Part shown: positions 57,823-64,000 of the stretch, one piece after another
Layout: each line of letters begins with the position of its first letter
How positions within the stretch are numbered: the first letter of the stretch is position 1
Source: Corylus avellana
Lineage: Eukaryota > Streptophyta > Magnoliopsida > Fagales > Betulaceae
Length of the DNA: 64,000 bases
Direction of reading: 5' to 3'
Assembly (NCBI RefSeq): GCF_901000735.1
Contig: NC_081545.1
Span: 17,554,758-17,618,757 of the forward strand
The notes under the pieces: model-generated
Seen by the model: the letters and a program-made list of their open reading frames with translations, nothing else
Told to the model about the DNA's origin: nothing
Databases searched by the model: none
Translations under genes and position numbers: made by a program

Positions 57823-58075
57823 AGTAAGCATGGACGTCGGCCTTATGCTTTCAGTTGGACTTGGTCTAATCAGACCACTCCTGTATGTGGCAAGGCCTGC
57901 AACTTGCAAGCTTGGAAAAGTATCAAACATAAATACTTTTCGTGACACTGAGCAGTACGTAGCCAGGTTCAACAAATGTTCTACAACTTGTCTCCCCTAT
58001 TTACTTTGCCAATTCCACCTATATCAGAGAAAGGATTTTTTAAGGTGGATTCGCGAGGAGCAGGACAAGGCTTTT
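57823..58075 (+). pseudogene. Sulfate transporter (SULTR/SLC26) exon remnant
   Basis: After a splice-acceptor-like tttgcag comes SMDVGLMLSVGLGLIRPLLY, then VARPATCKLGKVSN and FRDTEQY. This is the last membrane helix and the linker to the STAS domain of plant SULTR H+/sulfate symporters. A frame change near 57985 is needed to read SPIYFANSTYIRERI, and another to read RWIREEQD. A stop follows the RERIF frame. Only one exon's worth is visible; the neighbouring exons are gone or replaced by repeats. Subgroup cannot be fixed, though the wording resembles SULTR3 members. Confidence 0.82.
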
Positions 58076-58099
58076 GTTATTTTCTATGTGCCTTTGCAT

Positions 58100-58240
58100 G
58101 GAAGAGAGGTTGGGCGCCGCAGGAGAGAAAGAGAAAAAGGAAAGAAGACAGAAAAAGAAAAGGAAAGGAAGGAAGAAGAGAAGGAAAGAAAAAGAAGAAA
58201 AGAAAGAAAGAAAAAAAGAAAAGGGAAGTAGGGAGTAATT
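58100..58240. repeat. Purine-rich (GAAAA/GAAG)n tract
   Basis: A long simple purine tract; the Lys/Glu-rich ORF over it is an artefact of composition. Confidence 0.75.
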
Positions 58241-59590
58241 ACCGCATAGAGGAATTGCCACATAATTAAGGGTACAAGCGCCGTACAGCGGAATTTCAGC
58301 AGTGAAATAATATTTCAAAAAGCCTGGAGAGAGGTCATTCCGAAATACAGAGAGCCAAGATTCCAAGATTCTCAAGCCCAAGAGTCAGGCAGTGGATGAA
58401 TGGCTCGACTTAGTTTAATGGATCAAGGCCATGCTCTTGTGATTAGGGCAGGGTCACGGCTAAAACTAGCCACGCAAGCCAGAACGACCTCAGGGTTACG
58501 GGTCACCTCTTACTTATACATGGCAAGCTGAATTTGACTATAACACATTTGTGTTCCTCAATACAGTGTGTTCACCTTCATCGGATCTATGAGATAAGTT
58601 TCATATTCTCATTTTCAATACCATATTTTCAGCTTGTGTCAATTAACGAACTATTGAGAACTTCTCATATGCATATATACCATGACCACCAAAAGATATA
58701 TATATATTATTTGGTCTCGAATTGAATAGAAAATTGTCTCTAATGACAAATCTCAACATCATCTTTAAAAGAATTACAGTGGACTTGCATGGCAACGCTT
58801 TAAAAGCATTTGGTATTCTTAAAGAAAAATGTATTGATATACTGCCCTCCCCTCATGTTGCTTTTTATGAGTTTTATAAAAAGAAGGTTCACAAGGGCCA
58901 GAAGATTTGAACTACCAAGAAAACCACCAAGATAGAATGCAGAGAAGATTCATAATTGAGCGATCTCTTGGTTCCAACCATCAACTTAGCTCTGAAGGCA
59001 CACAAATAAAAAATGAAGGGTTGATGTTGTTTCCCAATTGAGCTTGAGATTGACTGCCAACAGGATACATTGTCGGGCAGCCATGGCACAGGAAATTCAC
59101 CTTCATCAAATGCATGAGGCATTCAAAAAAAGAAGTACCTATGTGAATGTAGGATTTATATTCCAAGTTGCTGGAGGATGAAATGATAATTGAAGCATCC
59201 GACTAAAGGATTTTGGCCGAGATAGTCACAGAATTCCAAGAGAAAAGATGAATTAATTAAAGCTTGTTGGCTCATCGCAATTGAAGATGCAGATTAGCAA
59301 CTCATTGCACATAGCAATGAGCAGAAATTTGAGAGTCAATCCGAGGCTCTAGAATTCCAAGATTCCAAGATAGAATTACGAAAGAAAATTCAATCAATCC
59401 GAAAGTAGACTCTTAGAGAAAATTTTGGAAGAAGATTCCAAGGGTCCAACTCCGAAATTCCTAAGAAGTTAAGTAAATTTGAGCTTGTTGGAAGCCACAA
59501 GCAAGGCGCTAATCACCTGCAAATAGCAAATGGAAAATTATTATCGAGGCCACGGAATGCGGAGCACTTGAAGAAGTATTATCAATAAAA
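58241..59590 (+). mobile_element. Tat-lineage gypsy remnant ending in the polyprotein C-terminus
   Basis: The end, about 59505-59591, translates to ANHLQIANGKLLSRPRNAEH then LKKYYQ and a stop. The ...RPWNADHLKKYYQ-type ending is characteristic of Tat/Athila-like gypsy polyproteins. Upstream DNA is heavily rearranged, with repeated attccaagattccaag motifs, and no integrase core can be read. ORFs 58722-58910 and others show no retrotransposon domain. Confidence 0.6.
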
Positions 59591-59739
59591 TTTTGAATTT
59601 ACTTTTTCTTTTAATTGCATTATGTTATTATTCTCGATATGATGTCTTAATAAAAGAATAGAAGCTGAATTGAACGTCGGAGTGTCCTCGGTCAATTGAC
59701 CGTTGGGCTCGATGACAAACTTCTCTTTTATAGGAAAGG

Positions 59740-60175
59740 CATGGAGACAACCCTAGGATAAAAACAAGAGGATATGGAATCATTCTTGGTGAGGTAGGGA
59801 GAAAACTCTAGACAAAAAAAACAATGTAGGGAGAAAACCCTGGATACAAGAAAGCAAAGAGATAGGAACACAACCTTGGATAAAAGCAAGCAAGGAGACA
59901 GGGAGACAACCCTAGCTAAAAATGACAGAGGGAGAAAACCCTAAATAAAAACAAGGAGATAGGGAGGCAACCCTGAATAAAAATAAGCAATGAGACAACC
60001 CTGGATAAAAATAAGCAAAGAGACAATCCTGGATAACAGCAAGCAAGGAGACATGGAGACAACCTTGTATAAAAACAAGATAGGGAGAAAACCCTGGATA
60101 AAAATAAGAAGGCATAGAACAAACTCTGAAGGAAAACATGGCAGGGAGAAAACCGTGGATAAAAGCAAGGTAGAG
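59740..60175. repeat. Minisatellite of ~33-38-bp units (agggagaaaaccctggataaaaa)
   Basis: At least ten degenerate units of the form gggagacaaccctggataaaaacaag follow the gypsy stop. Tat/Ogre-type elements often carry minisatellites between the end of pol and the 3' LTR, which fits this position. Confidence 0.8.
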
Positions 60176-60560
60176 GGGGTTGGTTTTCACTTTTGAATTT
60201 GACTCATCAATGGGGTCAGTCTTCACCCCCGGATTCAACTTGTCAAAGGGAGGTCGATTTTCACCCCTGGATTCAAGTCTTGAAGAGATGGTCGATTTTA
60301 ACCCTTGGGTATTGAAGGGAGGGTTGGTTTTAACCCTTGGGTCTTATAAAAAAAGGTTATTGCTTGGTTTTTCAACCAAGTCTTGAAGAGATGGTCAGTT
60401 TTTACCCTCAGGTCAAAGAAGATTATTACTTAGTTTTTCAACCGAGTATTGAAGAGAGGGTCAAATTTCACCCTCGAGTCTTTATTTAGAAGATTATCGC
60501 TTGGTTGTTCAACAAAGTTTTGAAGTGAGGGTCGTATTTACCCCTCAGTTCAGATTATTC
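60176..60560. repeat. Second minisatellite (ttttcacccctggattcaa.. type)
   Basis: Units of the type gggagggtcgattttcacccttgggt and cttggtttttcaaccaagtcttgaagagatggtc alternate. They are diverged and have no coding content. It directly follows the first array. Confidence 0.7.
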
Positions 60561-61466
60561 GAGTTTTTAACTATGATTATTGATAAGTTTCACTGTAGAA
60601 AATCACTGGAATCACACAATTTAGTGTATAAGGATTAAAGCTAGAAGATTTGAAGACATGAAGATAAAAGAGTTCTTTCATTCATCATCAGAATTGAAGA
60701 TTACAAACAGGAGGATTAAAGTCAAATGATGAATTCTCAATTTTTCAACTGTCTTGAAGGGAGGCAAGTATTTCTCCCTCGGTCAAAGAAGACAATTGTG
60801 ATAAGCAAAGTTCTAGCCCCGGTTATGGGGGGTATTTAAAGAAAAAATATCAATCGAAAGTCAAAGCAACAAAAAGAATAGTGGTAATGATGAAAAGCTG
60901 TGGCTATCAACATCAAAATGTTGGGATCGTTTACGTAAATTTCAAAAATTTTCTTTTATGTAGCAGAATAAAACACAATCCCCAAGACTTTTTACCATCA
61001 AGACAAACATGTTTAGATCTAAGGCAAACACATAAGTTACATTACTTACATGTAGCTTCAGTCTCTCCTAGGCATTAGGGCGTATGAGTGTGCATCCGTT
61101 CTTCCCATGATGTTGGACTAAGTAGTTGAAGTTCCAACAAACTTGAAAACTTCAAACATGAGTCCATACTCATCTCATCTTCATCGCGTTCTTCGTGTTC
61201 TTCTTGACTTGAAGAACATCTTTATGTTATTCATTGTATTCATAAAGAACCTCTTGATAACTTGGGAGTTTATCAAGGTTTTCAGGATCTTTGAATAGTT
61301 GGAGAGAAGATTGCTCCATTAAATCTTCTATTTGATGACTGACTAAGACTGTGAGTGTGGGCTCACAAAGTTTTCTCAAGAACAATAGAAAACTAGAAGC
61401 AAAACTTGAGAGAATAAATTGTTGGGGATTATTTCCCGAATCCAAATAATTTTAGATCCACGATGA
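60561..61466. other. Non-coding, retrotransposon-like DNA
   Basis: 60660-60790 repeats the ttttcaactgtcttgaaggg.gg motif of the preceding array. 60920-61440 resembles an LTR read in antisense but no ends could be set. No gene is seen. Confidence 0.4.
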
Positions 61467-61471
61467 CATTT

Positions 61472-63622
61472 TGAAGTAACCTAGATAATTAACTAAGCTT
61501 AGGTAGCTTAATTAAAGGGTTAAGATGGACTTTGGATCACTAGGAACAGCTAGAAGGGCATTTTGGAAATTTTAGACTTTCGAAACGTACGTACGCTAGG
61601 GTTTCCGAATGTACCGGGGGGGGGGGACCACCGAACGTACACTGACAATAGTACGCCGTACTTTGCAAATAGTACACGGACATACGCCCGAATAGTATGG
61701 GACGTACGCTAGCTTTGGAATACCCCTTGAATAATACTTGGATCGTACGATACAACCTTTGGACTGTTGTGTAAACAGTACCGGACGTACGCCCCAATAG
61801 TACCGGACGTCCGCTACGTTTTAGAGAAGTTGGTAGCGCCCTCTGCTGTAAATACCCCTCCTACCCCCTTCAGTTTTACATGCCCTGTTCACTGCCTAAC
61901 TCACCCCTAGGCATTGCGAAAATCCCTCCTTGTGAGTGTGTTTTGTGTGAGGTATGTGAGTTCGATGCCATCGGAGAGGAGGTTCTTGAAGTTTTGCTTC
62001 AAGGAGGTACTACCCTTAATCCTAGCTCATTTTTACGTCGTTATGCTGCTTAAATGTTGTCTTAAATTGCTAGTTTTAGTTCTAGCTAGGTTGCATCTTC
62101 AATCTTGATAATGTTAGCATTTGACTTGGTTTAACATGATTTTGTATGTATAGTGGTTTCATTTTAAGTTAGGAGACCCTAGATAGCTTTTTGGTAACCT
62201 TAAAAATTAGTTCGGGAGGATAGGAGGACGGTTAGAAAATGAGGTTCTACATGAAACTCTCTGAGCGGACATACGGCTTCAAGCTCGGACATACAGTCCG
62301 AAGTAATTTAGCGGACGTACGGCCCCGAGCCTGGACGTAGGGTCAGAAGCGTTCCAGGGAAACGCCACTTTGGCCAATCGTTCAATAGTTCCTATTTTCA
62401 TGTTCTAGATTCGTTTGATTTGGAATTGGAACTAATGATAGGTCTTTTCTCAGTATTCGAGGTTATGGAACGTTAAGGAAATTTTATGGGGGAGCCTTAT
62501 GACCCAGATGAGTGTAAACTCACATGGATGCTTGTTGTTTCTTTTCGCGCATTGCACGTCTATTTTATATATATCAAACATGCATATTTTGCAACTCTCA
62601 TAAAATACATTTTGGAACTACCGTGAACTTTCTTTTGCGAAAGCGTGTGTTGATTAATAAGATAATGATGAGGCTTGTAAAACTATGCGTGTAAAAGACT
62701 GATAAGATTAATTGTATCGTATGACATGGTACACCGGTATGTGAGGGATAACGGCCATGGGCTTACTATACAAGTTAACTTTATGGTCAAATGTGTTTGT
62801 GTATGGGCTTTGGATCCAATGGTTTCGTGACCAAGATGTAGTCATTCCCAATGGATGGTCACTATAGGACAGACATCATTAACGGTGTGGGCCACCCAAG
62901 GTCAGACTCGGTCGTGCCGCTAGTGTTATGTACAGCCGGTATTGTACTATAGGTCCCCCGAGACAGCGTTAACCTTGCTGAGAAGGGATAATATCTCGGG
63001 TAGACCATACGGTTGAACTATTATTGTTACTTATTATTATATGCATATATTATATCATATCCATGATAAACTGCCATAATGTTGCTTGTGCTTTATAAAT
63101 AACTAAATCCACAAACTAATGACGGGTACGTCATGTGCGTTTATACTCACTAAGTCGTCAGACTTACCCTTGTATTATTTCCCTTTTTTTTTTCTCCATA
63201 TATACAATTATGCTGTTATAAATAGCTTAACAGAAGATGTATATCACGAAGCATCCGGTTATCTTGGAGGACTCGATCCGGGAGATGCTTGAGGACTTAT
63301 TGCAAGCTTAGGCGAATGCTCATGGTAACTAGTACTTTGAGTTATGTTGTAGACTTAGAGCTTTTATGCATGCTTGCATATTTAGGTATAGCATGAATCC
63401 CTTGTAACGATGATGTGCATAGTATGATTTCCGCTACTTGATGGTCTTTGGTAGATGCTCTGGTTGTAATGATTTATGTTTATAGAATTTTTAATACTTT
63501 CCGCTACTTAGTATCCTCTCTTTTCGAGGAGTAGAGGTCCCTGAGTCATGTTCGGAGTGGAATAAGGCTGGGAGACTAACCGTGGAGTTAATTACCAATT
63601 AATTAATTTTCGAGGCGTTACA
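61472..63622 (+). mobile_element. Solo LTR 3 (2151 bp)
   Basis: It starts TGAAGTAACCTAGATAATTAAC and ends ATTTTCGAGGCGTTACA between perfect copies of cattt (61467-61471, 63623-63627). The two ends are weakly inverted (taattaac / aattaatta). A promoter-like ctgtaaatacccctcc lies at 61849-61864. 61560-61820 and 62265-62345 hold many cggacgtacg motifs. No PBS, PPT or second LTR. ORFs inside show no domain. Confidence 0.88.
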
Positions 63623-63627
63623 CATTT

Positions 63628-64000
63628 AATGTTTGTAATGAGAATATGTTTTATTCCCTAATTATATTATTTTGAGCATATAACATATAAAACGTCTTTT
63701 ACATGCCTATTTCCAATAATTCACGATGCATGTGAAAGGTTCTAAGGATAACATTAAATATGGCTATAGGTGTGAGTAATGTGGTTATCACACAAGATCT
63801 TAGTCCATAATCCTTGTATCCTTAAAGATATAAAGTTTTCGGGCGGTAAATAGAACTGGGGCAGTTCCATTTTAAGTAGCACTGTTACACATCAAATCTT
63901 GGTGATCTACCTTGATCAAAGCGGCGTCTTCGGATTGATGTGTAGTTGCTGAGACCCTAAGGCACTGAATGGATCAAGGAGTTGTTTTTTCATAAAGATA
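63628..64000. other. Flank of solo LTR 3, no gene seen
   Basis: With the LTR removed, 61440-61471 and 63628-63760 read on as one repeat-like, non-coding sequence. The part to 64000 looks like copia leader DNA read in antisense, with low confidence. Confidence 0.35.

Noticed and set aside
57976..58269. Lys/Glu/Arg-rich ORF continuing the sulfate-transporter remnant
   Set aside because: The tail is a simple purine tract, not coding sequence.
58722..58910. ORF with VDLHG, reminiscent of an Smr domain
   Set aside because: Only the DLHG motif fits; the rest of the domain is absent and the context is a gypsy remnant.
59740..60560. Regular repeats as a possible CRISPR-like array
   Set aside because: The units are adjacent and degenerate without unique spacers, and the genome is a plant; they are minisatellites of a retrotransposon.

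Overview
This window is nuclear DNA of a flowering plant, most likely a woody eudicot. It has large introns, AT- and CT-microsatellites, and the plant-specific repeats Cassandra, TRIMs and an NF-YB-carrying Pack-MULE. I cannot name the species. Two host genes look intact. The rest is mostly transposon-derived, and many of the insertions can be bounded by their target-site duplications (TSDs).

Layout. 1-11474 is a nested stack. The outermost layer is a CACTA DNA transposon whose 3' end lies at 11474. A long LTR (minus strand, about 337-11176) sits in it. That LTR is split by a small copia-type TRIM (685-2357, TSD ataag) and by a decayed Ty3/gypsy chromovirus of Reina type (3304-11147, TSD attaa). 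The chromovirus is itself split by two solo LTRs (5016-6068, TSD gaggc; 8065-9564, TSD atgcg). 11475-13640 is intergenic, with a MITE pair, one copy of which carries a tRNA-derived SINE.

13690-28600 is the first host gene. It has three coding exons (13959-13990, 14159-14846, 25136-28201) and encodes about 1261 aa. The product is a nuclear-looking protein with a Rad18/UBZ4-like zinc finger, related to the plant family that includes Arabidopsis HAPLESS 8. Its second intron is 10.3 kb and holds a LINE remnant. 31016-32073 is the second host gene, on the minus strand. It has five exons and encodes a 159-aa HVA22/DP1/REEP-type ER membrane-shaping protein of the HVA22f type.

32681-45480 is a cluster of related minus-strand non-autonomous LTR elements. 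One internal region carries a 7.2-kb Mutator-like element (33902-41058, 9-bp TSD aaaaatcta) with a decayed MURA transposase, an antisense GRF-type zinc-finger pseudogene and a Cassandra 5S-rRNA TRIM. A second, paralogous internal region lacks that insertion and so gives the empty site. It carries instead a Pack-MULE-like element holding fragments of two host genes, an NF-YB and a DRP2 dynamin.

45480-61470 has a copia RNase H fragment, an inverted pair of LTR fragments, a 17-bp-type minisatellite, a tandem TRIM array, a MULE-like foldback element with a GC-rich core, a second copia-type TRIM (55978-57131), a sulfate-transporter pseudogene and the 3' end of a Tat-lineage gypsy element with minisatellites. 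61472-63622 is a 2151-bp solo LTR (TSD cattt).

The two host genes do not form an evident functional unit. The main interest lies in the order of insertions, the gene capture, and the docking motifs in the HAP8-like protein.
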